A stretch of 15,424 bases of DNA from Candidatus Omnitrophota bacterium (GTDB lineage Bacteria > Omnitrophota > Gorgyraeia > 1-14-0-20-64-10 > JACQQZ01). The first letter of the stretch is position 1, and the number at the start of each line of letters is the position of its first letter. The stretch is taken from the NCBI GenBank assembly GCA_016206755.1, contig JACQQZ010000084.1, forward strand, positions 1 to 15,424. The letters run 5' to 3'. This document shows, piece after piece, positions 1-6,939 of the stretch. Made by a program: the position numbers and the translations under genes. The notes below the pieces were generated by a model. It was given only the letters and a program-made list of their open reading frames with translations, was not told the origin of the DNA and made no database searches.

Positions 1-23
1 CGTATATATGGTAGACTTCTGTT

Positions 24-317
24 GTGGATAGGGCATGGGGGCGCTTCCTCTGGGATACGCGCAAGGAGCGGGAGAATTGGCTCAAACACGGCGTGGATTT
101 TGAGACCGCCGCGCGCGCATTCTTCGACCCCAAGAGAAAGATTTTTACGGATGCCAAGCACAGCGCTCAAGAGGAGCGGTTTTTCTGTCTGGGTGAAGTC
201 GGGGGCCGGATTCTCACCGTTCGATTCAGCTATCGAAGCGACAAGATACGCATCTTCGGGGCCGGTTACTGGAGAAAAGGAAAGGGTTGCTATGATGAAA
301 AAAAAGATCGATCGTGA
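24..317 (+). CDS. brnT: BrnT-family type II toxin (ribonuclease toxin)
   Basis: This is a 97-residue protein of the usual BrnT size. BrnT toxins are small RNase-fold proteins that cut RNA and are neutralised by the antitoxin encoded just downstream. The sequence has the family's N-terminal pattern FLWDTRKERENWLKHGVDF, then an AARAFFDP segment, an EERFFCLGEV strand and a C-terminal IRIFGAGYWRKGKGCYDE stretch. The GTG at 24 is the only start I can place, because an in-frame TAG lies at 12-14; no convincing ribosome binding site precedes it. The gene overlaps the next gene (start 292), the usual toxin-first arrangement. BrnT systems normally repress their own promoter, which would lie at or before the window edge. 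Family identity is quite sure; activity is inferred. Confidence 0.85.
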   Translation: MDRAWGRFLWDTRKERENWLKHGVDFETAARAFFDPKRKIFTDAKHSAQEERFFCLGEVGGRILTVRFSYRSDKIRIFGAGYWRKGKGCYDEKKDRS

Positions 318-528
318 TATGCCGATTGGAAAACTGACGCGTGTCGATGATTTTCTGCCGCCGCCGGCAGAGCTGGCAGTTTGGAATAAAACCACCAAGG
401 TGACGATTGCACTCGAACGCTCCAGCGTGGAATTTTTCAAACAGGAAGCTAGAAAGCACCACACAAAATATCAGCGGATGATCCGAGAGGTGCTCGACCG
501 CTACGCATCGCGATACAGAGCGGCATGA
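292..528 (+). CDS. BrnA/CopG-like ribbon-helix-helix antitoxin partner of BrnT
   Basis: This 78-residue antitoxin overlaps the end of the toxin by 26 bases. The N-terminal part carries a DFLPPPAEL segment that I associate with antitoxins of this toxin type. The second half, VTIALERSSVEFFKQEARK followed by YQRMIREVLDRYASRY, fits a short beta strand plus two helices of a ribbon-helix-helix DNA-binding fold. It should bind and block BrnT and repress the pair. Start choice: an open frame continues upstream, but that part is only the shadow of brnT. The ATG at 292 (or the next codon at 295) follows an AAAAGGAAAGG purine stretch. The pair looks intact, unlike the two damaged modules downstream. Confidence 0.82.
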   Translation: MMKKKIDRDMPIGKLTRVDDFLPPPAELAVWNKTTKVTIALERSSVEFFKQEARKHHTKYQRMIREVLDRYASRYRAA

Positions 529-548
529 GAAGCAGCAGTGTTGTAGCC

Positions 549-623
549 GGGACGGTTCCGGCGGTGCCAGGTTCATCCGGAGTTTCCATAGAACACGGTT
601 GCTCTCTGGAGCACGCCTGTCCC
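549..623 (+). repeat. GC-rich palindromic segment, REP-like in appearance
   Basis: The segment is bounded by GGGAC (549-553) and GTCCC (619-623), so its ends are inverted complements. Inside, GCTC (601-604) and GAGC (609-612) can form a small hairpin. ACGGTT occurs twice (552-557 and 595-600) and GGTTC twice. It sits exactly where the front of the second BrnT gene should be. Such GGGAC...GTCCC elements resemble REP-type repeats, but one copy in one window cannot prove a repeat family. Confidence 0.35.
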
Positions 624-707
624 TTGACGATGCGGCGAAACAGAATACGTATCCTCTCTGCAAGGGATATGAGTCGAAAGGAGCGCAAACGATATGAAGA
701 AACTTAA
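624..707 (+). pseudogene. 3' remnant of a second BrnT toxin gene
   Basis: The last 27 codons read as a BrnT C-terminus: RRNRIRILSARDMSRKERKR then YEET and stop, matching the family's IRI-SAR-x(n)-ERxxYE ending. The roughly 60 N-terminal residues of a toxin, including the WD...KHG region, are missing in all three forward frames upstream. The gap is filled by the GC-rich palindromic segment at 549-623. The fragment still overlaps the following antitoxin start by 14 bases, as an intact pair would. The ATG codons inside are unlikely to be true starts. It is best read as a 5'-truncated, inactive toxin. Confidence 0.7.
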
Positions 708-978
708 ACCGATTCCTCAGTTCAAAAATGAGGATGCCGAACGAAAGTTTTGGGCCGCGCATGATTCTACGGATTATGTCGATTGGTCAAAAGCCAAGCG
801 TGTTCGATTTCCGAATCTCAAGCCGAGCTTAAGAACAATCTCGATCCGTTTGCCCGAACATTTGATCGGCGATCTGAAGGCGTTGGCCAACAAGCGCGAT
901 ATTCCGTATCAGGCGCTGTTGAAACAATTTCTGGCGGAGCGCGTCGAGCGCGAGTGGCGCCAGAATGCAGCCGCTTGA
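694..978 (+). CDS. CopG/BrnA-type antitoxin, orphaned from its truncated toxin
   Basis: This 94-residue protein begins MKKLKPIPQFKNEDAERKFW, continues with HDSTDYVDWSKAKRVRFPNL and ends with a ribbon-helix-helix-like stretch (TISIRLPEHLIGDLKALANK, then DIPYQALLKQFLAERVEREW). The HDSTDYVDWSKAK block is typical of CopG-type antitoxins (Pfam CopG_antitoxin, from memory) that accompany BrnT toxins. A good ribosome binding site, AAGGAG at 678-683, lies ten bases before the ATG. The reading frame is intact although the toxin next to it is only a 3' stub, so the antitoxin may persist as a stand-alone DNA-binding repressor or as an anti-addiction element against BrnT proteins. Confidence 0.82.
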   Translation: MKKLKPIPQFKNEDAERKFWAAHDSTDYVDWSKAKRVRFPNLKPSLRTISIRLPEHLIGDLKALANKRDIPYQALLKQFLAERVEREWRQNAAA

Positions 979-1004
979 TAGACGTCCCTATTCCTCAAAG
1001 CTTC

Positions 1005-1041
1005 ATGACCAATCAGAAATGCTTTAAGAGGAGCAAGAAAT
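1005..1041 (+). repeat. Imperfect duplicate of the hemL 5' end (copy A)
   Basis: These 37 bases match 1270-1306, the start of hemL, apart from one substitution near the start, one missing G and a small mismatch at AGGAGC versus AGGCG. Copy A would encode MTNQKCFKRSKKW and then stop, against [13 protein letters not shown] in hemL. The mismatch also creates AGAGGAG, which serves as ribosome binding site for the small gene at 1040. The copy therefore looks like a dead relic of a hemL start. Confidence 0.8.
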
Positions 1042-1264
1042 GGTGAAACGAGTTTGGGTGAACAAAGCGAAGTCGTTTAAAGAAGCCGAGGAGTTCGACG
1101 CGCTTTTCTGGAAAAAAGCCGGCGCGAACGCCCGGTTTTCGGCGATGTGGAAAATGGTAGGGGAGTTTTTCAAACTGCGGGGGAAAAGCGGTGGTCAGCC
1201 GAGACTACGAAGATCTGTTCAAAGAATTGGACGCTTAACAAATCCCCTAAAACGTCCACGATAA
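1040..1264 (+). CDS. Small antitoxin-like protein, partner of a nucleotidyltransferase toxin
   Basis: This is a 74-residue ORF. The opening VKRVWVNKAKSFKEAEEFD, followed by FWKKAGANARFSAMWKMVGE and LRGKSG-PRLRRSVQRI, resembles short 60-75 residue proteins that often lie just upstream of AbiEii/DUF6036-type nucleotidyltransferase genes. I know this arrangement from memory and could not search it. AGAGGAG at 1026-1032 gives the ATG at 1040 a good ribosome binding site. The last residues (TNPLKRPR) are probably not native, because the frame reads through a rearranged junction before stopping five bases short of hemL. Expression is plausible and function is uncertain. Confidence 0.55.
   Translation: MVKRVWVNKAKSFKEAEEFDALFWKKAGANARFSAMWKMVGEFFKLRGKSGGQPRLRRSVQRIGRLTNPLKRPR
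1191..1238 (+). pseudogene. Putative 15-codon 5' stub of a nucleotidyltransferase toxin gene
   Basis: In the frame different from the small gene above, GTG at 1191 reads VVSRDYEDLFKELDA and then TAA. DYEDLFKELDA resembles the N-terminal helix of AbiEii/DUF6036-type nucleotidyltransferases, which normally continue for about 200 residues with a GG-x(n)-DxD nucleotidyltransferase core. None of that follows. The position, overlapping the end of the antitoxin-like ORF, is right for such a toxin. Only 15 residues support this, so it is a suggestion. Confidence 0.35.
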
Positions 1265-1269
1265 CTGCC

Positions 1270-1306
1270 ATGACGAATCAGAAATGCTTTGAAGAGGCGA
1301 AGAAAT
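1270..1306 (+). repeat. hemL 5' end, copy B of the imperfect direct repeat
   Basis: This is the functional copy, forming codons 1-12 of hemL. It pairs with copy A at 1005-1041. The 228 bases between the two copies hold the antitoxin-like gene and the nucleotidyltransferase stub. The spacing suggests a duplication associated with insertion or partial deletion of a toxin-antitoxin module at the start of hemL. Confidence 0.8.
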
Positions 1307-2547
1307 ACATCACCGGGGGAGTGAATTCCCCAGTCCGCTCATTTAAAGCCGTCGGCGGAGAGCCGTTCTTCGTTACCCGCGGCGAGGGAGCGACCCTGCG
1401 CGATGTGGAGGGAAACGACTACATTGATTATGTCTGCTCCTGGGGAGCGATGATTTTGGGGCATCGGCATCCGGCGATCATCTCCGCTGTCAAAAAAGCG
1501 CTTAAAAACGGCACCTCTTTCGGAACGCCCACCCCGCTTGAAACGCGCCTGGCCCAGATGATTGCGGCCGCGTTCCCGTCGATGGCTCGCATGCGGTTTG
1601 TCAGCTCCGGGACGGAAGCGGTCATGAGTGCCGTGCGTGTGGCGCGCGCCTACACAGGCCGAACAAAAATCTTAAAATTCGACGGCGCCTATCATGGCCA
1701 CGCCGATTATCTGCTCTCGCAAGCCGGCTCCGGGTTGGCCACGCTGGGAGTGCCGGCAAGCCACGGCGTTCCTGAAAATTACGCGCGCGACACCATCACG
1801 ATCCCATTCAACGACATCAAAGCGCTCGAACATGCCATTCAGACGCATCGCAAAGAGTTGGCCTGCGTGATCGTCGAGCCATATCCAGCCAACATCGGGC
1901 TTTTGATTCCTGCCACAGGGTTCCTGCAGAAATTGCGCGCGCTGACTGCGCAGGAGAAAATCATTCTCATTTTCGATGAAGTGATTTCCGGGTTTCGGTT
2001 GGAATACGGCGGGGCCCAGACTTTGTTGCACATCCAGCCGGACTTGACCTGCCTTGGAAAAATCATCGGCGGCGGATTTCCGGCGGCTGCCTACGGCGGG
2101 CGCCAAAAATTGATGGAACTGGTCGCTCCGCTGGGGCCGGTTTACCAGGCAGGAACGCTTTCGGGACACCCGATTGCAATGATCGCCGGCATTGCGACAC
2201 TCAAAGCGCTTCAAGTCCCTGGATTCTATAAAAAAATTGCCGCGCGCGCCGAAAAGCTGGTCAGCGGTTTACGCGAAGAGGCCGATCACTTCTCCATTCC
2301 GCTGACAGTCAATCAAGCCGGGTCTCTCTTCTCCCCATTTTTCACGCGGGGGCCGGTGAACGATGCGGCTGCCGCACGCAGGTCGGACACGGCTGAATAT
2401 GCCCGACTTTTTAATCTCCTTCGGCGCCATGGCGTTTATGCTCCTCCGTCGCAATTTGAGGCGTGGTTTGTCTCGTCAGCGCACACCGCGCGCGACATTG
2501 AAAAAACAGTTTCGGCCGTACGGGCCGCATTTAAGGAAATGAGCTGA
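1270..2547 (+). CDS. hemL: Glutamate-1-semialdehyde 2,1-aminomutase
   Basis: This is a PLP enzyme that converts glutamate-1-semialdehyde to 5-aminolevulinate, the last step of the C5 route to tetrapyrroles in the cytoplasm. The 425 residues match the family length. Visible marks are [17 protein letters not shown] (16-32), SSGTEA (112-117, phosphate-binding loop), the YHGHAD segment (141-146), DEVISGFR (236-243, with the Asp that contacts the PLP nitrogen) and GKIIGGGFP with the Schiff-base Lys264. The frame stays open to 1147, but homology begins at the ATG at 1270. The duplicated copy of these first codons at 1005 supports that start. No ribosome binding site is obvious before it. The gene overlaps cysK in TGATG. 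GltX, encoded later in the window, makes the Glu-tRNA that feeds this pathway. Confidence 0.96.
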   Translation: MTNQKCFEEAKKYITGGVNSPVRSFKAVGGEPFFVTRGEGATLRDVEGNDYIDYVCSWGAMILGHRHPAIISAVKKALKNGTSFGTPTPLETRLAQMIAAAFPSMARMRFVSSGTEAVMSAVRVARAYTGRTKILKFDGAYHGHADYLLSQAGSGLATLGVPASHGVPENYARDTITIPFNDIKALEHAIQTHRKELACVIVEPYPANIGLLIPATGFLQKLRALTAQEKIILIFDEVISGFRLEYGGAQTLLHIQPDLTCLGKIIGGGFPAAAYGGRQKLMELVAPLGPVYQAGTLSGHPIAMIAGIATLKALQVPGFYKKIAARAEKLVSGLREEADHFSIPLTVNQAGSLFSPFFTRGPVNDAAAARRSDTAEYARLFNLLRRHGVYAPPSQFEAWFVSSAHTARDIEKTVSAVRAAFKEMS

Positions 2548-3479
2548 TGTCGCGCAACCACGTCGCCGACGACATTTTGGCCTTGGTGGGCGACACCCCG
2601 ATGGTGCGCCTGAACCGTGTCGTGGGCAAAAGTTCTGCGATGGTGCTGGCAAAGCTGGAGTCGTTCAATCCCGGGGGCAGCGTGAAGGACCGCATCGCCG
2701 CTGCCATGGTGGAAGATGCCGAGAAGCGCGGCGTCTTAAAACCGGGTGCGACGATCATCGAACCGACCAGCGGCAACACCGGCATTGGTCTTGCCATGGT
2801 CGCTGCGGTAAAGGGCTATCAGCTTATTTTGACGTTGCCCGACGGCATGAGTTTGGAGCGGACGAATTTACTGCGGCGGTATGGCGCTGAAATTGTGATG
2901 ACTCCGGCAAAAGACGGCATGGCCGGGGCAGTGGCCAAGGCCAGAGAGCTCATGGAAAAAACGCGCGGGGCTTTTATGCCGCACCAATTTTCCAATCCGG
3001 CCAATCCGCGCGTTCATCGGCTGACCACCGCCAAGGAGATTTTAAATTCCGTCGAGGACAGGATCGACGCATTTGTCGCCGGCGTGGGAACGGGCGGCAC
3101 GCTGACCGGTGTCGGTGAAGTCTTGAAGAAAAAAGATCCTAAAATTCGCGTGATTGCCGTCGAGCCGGCCAATTCGCCGGTGCTTTCCGGAAAAGAACCG
3201 GGGCCGCATCTGATTCAAGGAATCGGAGCCGGCTTCGTTCCGGAAGTTTTAAACCGCGATGTGATTGATGAAATTATCACCGTGGATGACAAAGAGGCAT
3301 ACGCCACGGCGCGCCGGCTTGCCCGCGAAGAGGGAATTTTATGCGGGATTTCATCGGGCGCTGCTGTTGTAGGGGCCATTGGCGTCGCTAAAAAATTGGG
3401 CGCCGGCAAGAAAGTCGTGGTTGTTCTGCCGGACACCGGGGAACGCTATTTAAGTTTGGATGCCTACTTCGACGCATGA
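2547..3479 (+). CDS. cysK: Cysteine synthase (O-acetylserine sulfhydrylase), CysK type
   Basis: This PLP enzyme makes L-cysteine from O-acetylserine and sulfide in the cytoplasm. It has 310 residues, the normal length for CysK. The sequence shows the PLP-binding lysine in NPGGSVKDR (K47), the substrate loop EPTSGNTG (72-79), [12 protein letters not shown] (143-154), the phosphate-binding GVGTGGT (179-185), QGIGAGFVP (224-232), GISSGA (267-272) with the Ser near the PLP ring nitrogen, and PDTGERYLS near the end. The usual TTGPEI is TTAKEI here. The start overlaps the hemL stop (TGATG) and the end overlaps the next gene (ATGA), so translation is probably coupled. A CBS-like or phosphoserine-using variant cannot be excluded by eye. 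Confidence 0.93.
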   Translation: MSRNHVADDILALVGDTPMVRLNRVVGKSSAMVLAKLESFNPGGSVKDRIAAAMVEDAEKRGVLKPGATIIEPTSGNTGIGLAMVAAVKGYQLILTLPDGMSLERTNLLRRYGAEIVMTPAKDGMAGAVAKARELMEKTRGAFMPHQFSNPANPRVHRLTTAKEILNSVEDRIDAFVAGVGTGGTLTGVGEVLKKKDPKIRVIAVEPANSPVLSGKEPGPHLIQGIGAGFVPEVLNRDVIDEIITVDDKEAYATARRLAREEGILCGISSGAAVVGAIGVAKKLGAGKKVVVVLPDTGERYLSLDAYFDA

Positions 3480-3901
3480 GATTCCCCGCTCGAATCATCT
3501 ATGGTTTGCGCGCGATGGCGGACTTGGCCCTCCATGAAGGGCAGGGGCCGATCTCCGTCGTGGCCGTGGCCAAGCGGCAGGGGATTTCCCAGGCCTCGCT
3601 TGCGCAGATGCTCCACCGGCTGCGCCGCGCGGGACTGGTCACCGCTGAGCGCGGGGCGCGCGGCGGCTACAGCTTGAGCCGTCCGGCTTCGAGAATTTCC
3701 GTGGCGGACATCGTTCAGGCCTTTGCCACGGCTGAGCATCCATCAACCGCCGTCGATCAAATCACAGCGTTTGTCTTAACGCGCATCGAATTGGCGGTCA
3801 GCACGACGTTGGCGGCGACGACACTGGCGGAGCTTTCCGCCGAAGCCCGGCGGCGTCCGACCCATCACATGGTCAATCACTCGTTTCATTTTTACATCTA
3901 A
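3476..3901 (+). CDS. Rrf2-family transcriptional regulator, cysteine-free, CymR-like context
   Basis: This 141-residue Rrf2-type winged-helix repressor begins [18 protein letters not shown] and continues with the recognition helix region [20 protein letters not shown] and the wing [25 protein letters not shown]. The C-terminal half is a helical dimerisation region. There is no cysteine anywhere, so it cannot carry an iron-sulfur cluster on the IscR/NsrR pattern. The ATGA overlap with cysK suggests a role like CymR, the Bacillus regulator of sulfur metabolism that works with CysK. That role is inferred from context. The fold and family are clear; the effector and target promoters are unknown. 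Confidence 0.85.
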   Translation: MRFPARIIYGLRAMADLALHEGQGPISVVAVAKRQGISQASLAQMLHRLRRAGLVTAERGARGGYSLSRPASRISVADIVQAFATAEHPSTAVDQITAFVLTRIELAVSTTLAATTLAELSAEARRRPTHHMVNHSFHFYI

Positions 3902-3918
3902 CCCCAGGAGATCATTCG

Positions 3919-4740
3919 ATGCGAAATATGATTCCGACAATGAGCAAAATAGCGGCACTGGTCTGGGTTTTTGCAGCCCTTTCGACGACAGGATGCGCCC
4001 GCATCGAGGACGGCGAGACCGGCGTGAAACTCAACTTCGGAAAAATCTCCGACCAGCCGATGAGAACCGGCTGGCACTTGATCAATCCGATCACCACGCA
4101 GGTTGAGATTTGGGAGGTCAAGACGCAGGAGCTGAAGGAAATGGCCAATGTCCCGTCTTCCGAAGGGCTCATCTCCGCGCTCGACATCTCCGTTCTCTAC
4201 AACATCCCCGCAGAAAATGCGCCGCTGGTCCGCAAAATGATCGGCCGTGATTATCGCGAAAAAGTTCTCGAGCCGTACGTCCGCGAATCGATTCGCAACG
4301 TCGTCAGCGGTTACATGGTCAAGGCGCTCTTCAGCGAGGCCGGCCGCGCGGAGATTGGACAAAAGATGCTCGCTTTCCTGAGGGAAAAATTAGAGCCGCG
4401 CGGCATCATCATTCAAGATGTTTTGCTGCGCGACGTGAAGCTGCCCCAGGCCTTCGCAGCCAGCATCGAGGTCAAACTCAGAACCGAACAGGAAGCGCTG
4501 CAGAAAGAATTCGAATTGGCCAAGGCCAAAAAAGACGCTGAAATCGAAATTGCCCGCGCCCAAGGCGTCGCAAAAAGCAACGAGATCATTGCAGGCAGCA
4601 TCACGGAGAGCTATTTGCGTTATCGCTGGATTGAAAGTCTTCGAGATGGAAACACTCAGGTGATTTACGTTCCGACAGAAGCCAACCTACCCATTATGGA
4701 AGCGGAGCGTTGGAGTGAAGCCGCCGGCAGAAAGAAATAG
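3919..4740 (+). CDS. Band-7/SPFH (prohibitin-like) envelope protein, probable lipoprotein
   Basis: This is a 273-residue protein. AGGAG at 3906-3910 sits eight bases before the ATG, a strong ribosome binding site. Residues 10-25 are hydrophobic and lead to Cys26 in LSTTGC. This resembles a lipoprotein signal, but Thr rather than Leu occupies the -3 position. From about residue 33 (GETGVKLNFGKI) to 190 it reads as an SPFH domain, including SALDISVLYNI, VRESIRNVVSGY and LLRDVKLPQAFAASI. A charged helix rich in Glu, Lys and Ala (about 167-205) is the expected coiled coil for ring or scaffold assembly. SPFH proteins organise membrane patches and often associate with proteases. The partner here is unknown, and the gene simply follows the Rrf2 regulator by 17 bases. 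Confidence 0.82.
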   Translation: MRNMIPTMSKIAALVWVFAALSTTGCARIEDGETGVKLNFGKISDQPMRTGWHLINPITTQVEIWEVKTQELKEMANVPSSEGLISALDISVLYNIPAENAPLVRKMIGRDYREKVLEPYVRESIRNVVSGYMVKALFSEAGRAEIGQKMLAFLREKLEPRGIIIQDVLLRDVKLPQAFAASIEVKLRTEQEALQKEFELAKAKKDAEIEIARAQGVAKSNEIIAGSITESYLRYRWIESLRDGNTQVIYVPTEANLPIMEAERWSEAAGRKK

Positions 4741-4742
4741 GG

Positions 4743-4759
4743 CGCGCCGCATTGGCGCG
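4743..4759 (+). other. Short intergenic hairpin without a T tract
   Basis: CGCGCC (4743-4748) and GGCGCG (4754-4759) form a perfect six-base-pair stem around the loop GCATT, just after the stop of the band-7 gene. No run of T follows, so it is not a standard intrinsic terminator. It may mark an RNA processing or stability boundary inside the operon. Confidence 0.5.
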
Positions 4760-4764
4760 GTAGG

Positions 4765-5331
4765 ATGGTGCTTAAAATGACCAAGGGTCAATGGCGGCGG
4801 AAAATTTTAGGAAAAGTCCGGGCCATGCCTTTGGGAAAACGACGGGCGGCGAGCCAAAAGCTGGCCGGGCGTCTTAGGCGTTTGCCGGAGTATAAAAAAG
4901 CGCGATGGGTTTTATTCTACCTCGCGCTGTCAGACGAAGTCGAAACGCGCCCGATGATCGAGCGCGCTTTGGGCGACGGCAAACGTGTTGCAGTGCCGAT
5001 CACATTGACAACGAGCCGGATATTAAAAATCGTGGAAATCACCGGTTTAAAAACAGGCCTAAACATTGGGCCGCATGGCATCGAGCAGCCTGCCCGGATG
5101 CGCCGCGGACGGCGGGTCGATCTGAAAAAGCTCGATCTCATTGTGGTTCCGGGCGTTGCTTTTGACGCCCAGGGCCGGCGGCTGGGTCGCGGAGGCGGAT
5201 ACTTCGATCGCCTCCTGGCGCGCCTGTCGCCGGATGTCCCTCGCGTGGGCCTGGCTTTTCGTTGTCAGCGTGTCAAGCGCTTGCCCTCTGAGCCGCACGA
5301 CCTGCCTGTTCACCGCGTTCTCGCCGCCTAG
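4765..5331 (+). CDS. 5-formyltetrahydrofolate cyclo-ligase
   Basis: This enzyme uses ATP to turn 5-formyl-THF into 5,10-methenyl-THF, returning stored folate to one-carbon metabolism in the cytoplasm. The family signature is plain at VVPGVAFDAQGRRLGRGGGY followed by FDRLL (127-151). It is preceded by a basic N-terminal helix region (RRKILGKVRAMPLGKRRAAS) and FYLALSDEVETRPMIERAL (51-69), and followed by EPHDLPVHRV (176-185). The protein has 188 residues from the ATG at 4765 or 184 from the ATG at 4777. The second start is likelier, because AGGATGG at 4762-4768 lies eight bases before it while the first ATG overlaps that sequence. The usual terminal VTE is replaced by LAA. The family name is YgfA/MTHFS. 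Confidence 0.9.
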   Translation: MVLKMTKGQWRRKILGKVRAMPLGKRRAASQKLAGRLRRLPEYKKARWVLFYLALSDEVETRPMIERALGDGKRVAVPITLTTSRILKIVEITGLKTGLNIGPHGIEQPARMRRGRRVDLKKLDLIVVPGVAFDAQGRRLGRGGGYFDRLLARLSPDVPRVGLAFRCQRVKRLPSEPHDLPVHRVLAA

Positions 5332-5359
5332 CATCTCAATTGTGTAGAGGGAGGGCGTC

Positions 5360-6934
5360 ATGTCTTTGAAAACAGTGCTGTTGTCACCCCAATTTACTCT
5401 CATTGGCATTGGCCTCATCTGTTTGGGATTGGGCTATCTTTTGCGCCGGCTGATTTCCGAGCGGGACATCCGTGCCTCCGAAGTCCGCGTGCGCACCATC
5501 ATCCAAACGGCTCATACCCAGGCCGCAAAAATCCGCCGCGAAGCGGAAATTGCCGCCAAGGACTACGCCAACAAAGCCCGCCAGGAGTTTAATCAAGAAA
5601 GTCAAATCCGCCGCGAGGAAATTGCCAACCTTGACCGCCGTCTTGTGCAGCGCGAAGCCGGCATGGATTCCAAAGTCGATCTCTTGGACGAAAAAGAGCG
5701 CAAACTGGCGGAAACCGCGCAGCAGCTCGCGGCGCAAGAGGACGCACTCGTCAAAAAACAGGAAGAGCTCAACACGCTGGTGCAGGAAGAGCGCACCCGC
5801 CTTCAGAAACTCTCCGGCCTTTCGGCGGAAGAAGCCAAGAAGCTCTTTTTGGAGCGTTTGAATACGGAGCTCACCCATGAAGCGGCCGGGCTTATCCGCC
5901 AAAAATACGAAGAAGTCGCAGCCCAGGCCGATCAAAGAGCGCGCGAGCTGGTGACCCAAGCCATTCAAAAATGCGCCGTCGATGCCGTCAATGAAACCAC
6001 CGTCAGCGTCATCACGCTTCCCAGCGAAGAGATGAAAGGCCGCATCATCGGCCGCGAAGGCCGCAACATCCGCTCGCTGGAAATGGCCACCGGCGTCGAC
6101 GTGGTGATTGATGAAACGCCGGAGACGGTGACACTTTCAGGATTTGACCCGATCAAACGGGAAGTGGCCCGCATTGCATTGGAGCGTTTGATCGAGGACG
6201 GCCGCATCCATCCCTCGCGCGTCGAAGAAGTGGTCGCCAAGGTCAAACAGGAGATGGAAACAACAGTCAAGGATGCCGGAGAACAGGCCACGGCAGAGTT
6301 GGGAATTCACAATCTGCATCCGGAATTGGTCAAGCTCGTCGGAAAATTAAAATACCGCACCAGCTACGGGCAGAATGTTTTGCAGCACGCCAAAGAAGTG
6401 GCTTATCTGGCCGGTTACCTGGCGGCGGAGCTCAAGCTCGACGTCAACATTGCCAAGCGCGCAGGTCTCTTGCATGACATTGCCAAGGCGGTTTCGCAGG
6501 AGATGGAAGGCACCCAGGCGGAAGTCGGGATGCAGCTTCTGAAAAAATACGGCGAGAAGGAAGATGTCATCCATGCTGTTGAAGCGCATCATCAGGACAT
6601 CGAGGCGCATTCCCCCTACGCTGTTTTGGTGCAGGCGGCCGATGCCATTTCAGCGGCACGCCCCGGCGCCCGGCGCGAGTCGCTCGACAATTACGTCAAG
6701 CGATTGGAAAAATTAGAGCAGGCGGCCAAGAGCTTCAAGGGGGTCAGCGAGGCGTATGCCATCCAGGCCGGACGCGAAGTGCGTGTCATGGTGCAGCCGG
6801 ACCAGGTGGACGATGCGCAGACGGCAGCTTTGGCGCGCGACATCACCAAAAAAATTCAAGCGACGACCGACTTCCCCGGACAAATCAAGGTCACTGTTAT
6901 TCGGGAGCTCAGAGCCACAGAGTACGCGCGGTGA
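5360..6934 (+). CDS. rny: Ribonuclease Y
   Basis: This is a membrane-anchored endoribonuclease that starts mRNA decay. It has 524 residues, the standard length. Residues 11-30 form one transmembrane segment. Residues 35-205 are a long charged coiled coil. A KH RNA-binding domain follows with GRIIGREGRN (227-236) and GVDVVIDETPETVTLSGFDP (245-264). The HD metal-binding domain has H343, the HD pair at 372-373 in AGLLHDIAKA, an HH at 410-411 and D428 in AADAISAARPGARRE. GAGGGAGGG at 5347-5355 gives a good ribosome binding site. It lies upstream of a ymdB-like gene, the same pairing as ymdA-ymdB in Bacillus. All expected catalytic residues are present. Confidence 0.97.
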   Translation: MSLKTVLLSPQFTLIGIGLICLGLGYLLRRLISERDIRASEVRVRTIIQTAHTQAAKIRREAEIAAKDYANKARQEFNQESQIRREEIANLDRRLVQREAGMDSKVDLLDEKERKLAETAQQLAAQEDALVKKQEELNTLVQEERTRLQKLSGLSAEEAKKLFLERLNTELTHEAAGLIRQKYEEVAAQADQRARELVTQAIQKCAVDAVNETTVSVITLPSEEMKGRIIGREGRNIRSLEMATGVDVVIDETPETVTLSGFDPIKREVARIALERLIEDGRIHPSRVEEVVAKVKQEMETTVKDAGEQATAELGIHNLHPELVKLVGKLKYRTSYGQNVLQHAKEVAYLAGYLAAELKLDVNIAKRAGLLHDIAKAVSQEMEGTQAEVGMQLLKKYGEKEDVIHAVEAHHQDIEAHSPYAVLVQAADAISAARPGARRESLDNYVKRLEKLEQAAKSFKGVSEAYAIQAGREVRVMVQPDQVDDAQTAALARDITKKIQATTDFPGQIKVTVIRELRATEYAR

Positions 6935-6939
6935 CTTGC

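Noticed and set aside
226..762. 178-residue open frame on the minus strand across the antitoxin region
   Set aside because: It overlaps three better-supported + strand genes or remnants, has no ribosome binding site, and its sequence looks like an antisense shadow.
1147..1269. Upstream extension of hemL by 41 residues
   Set aside because: The extra residues are an out-of-frame reading of the antitoxin-like gene. HemL homology begins at the ATG at 1270.
4741..4759. Intrinsic terminator after the band-7 gene
   Set aside because: The stem is real but no T tract follows, and the next gene starts within 20 bases.
5384..5968. 194-residue minus-strand frame inside rny
   Set aside because: It lies opposite the coiled-coil region of RNase Y, where biased codons keep the antisense frame open, and it shows no family features.
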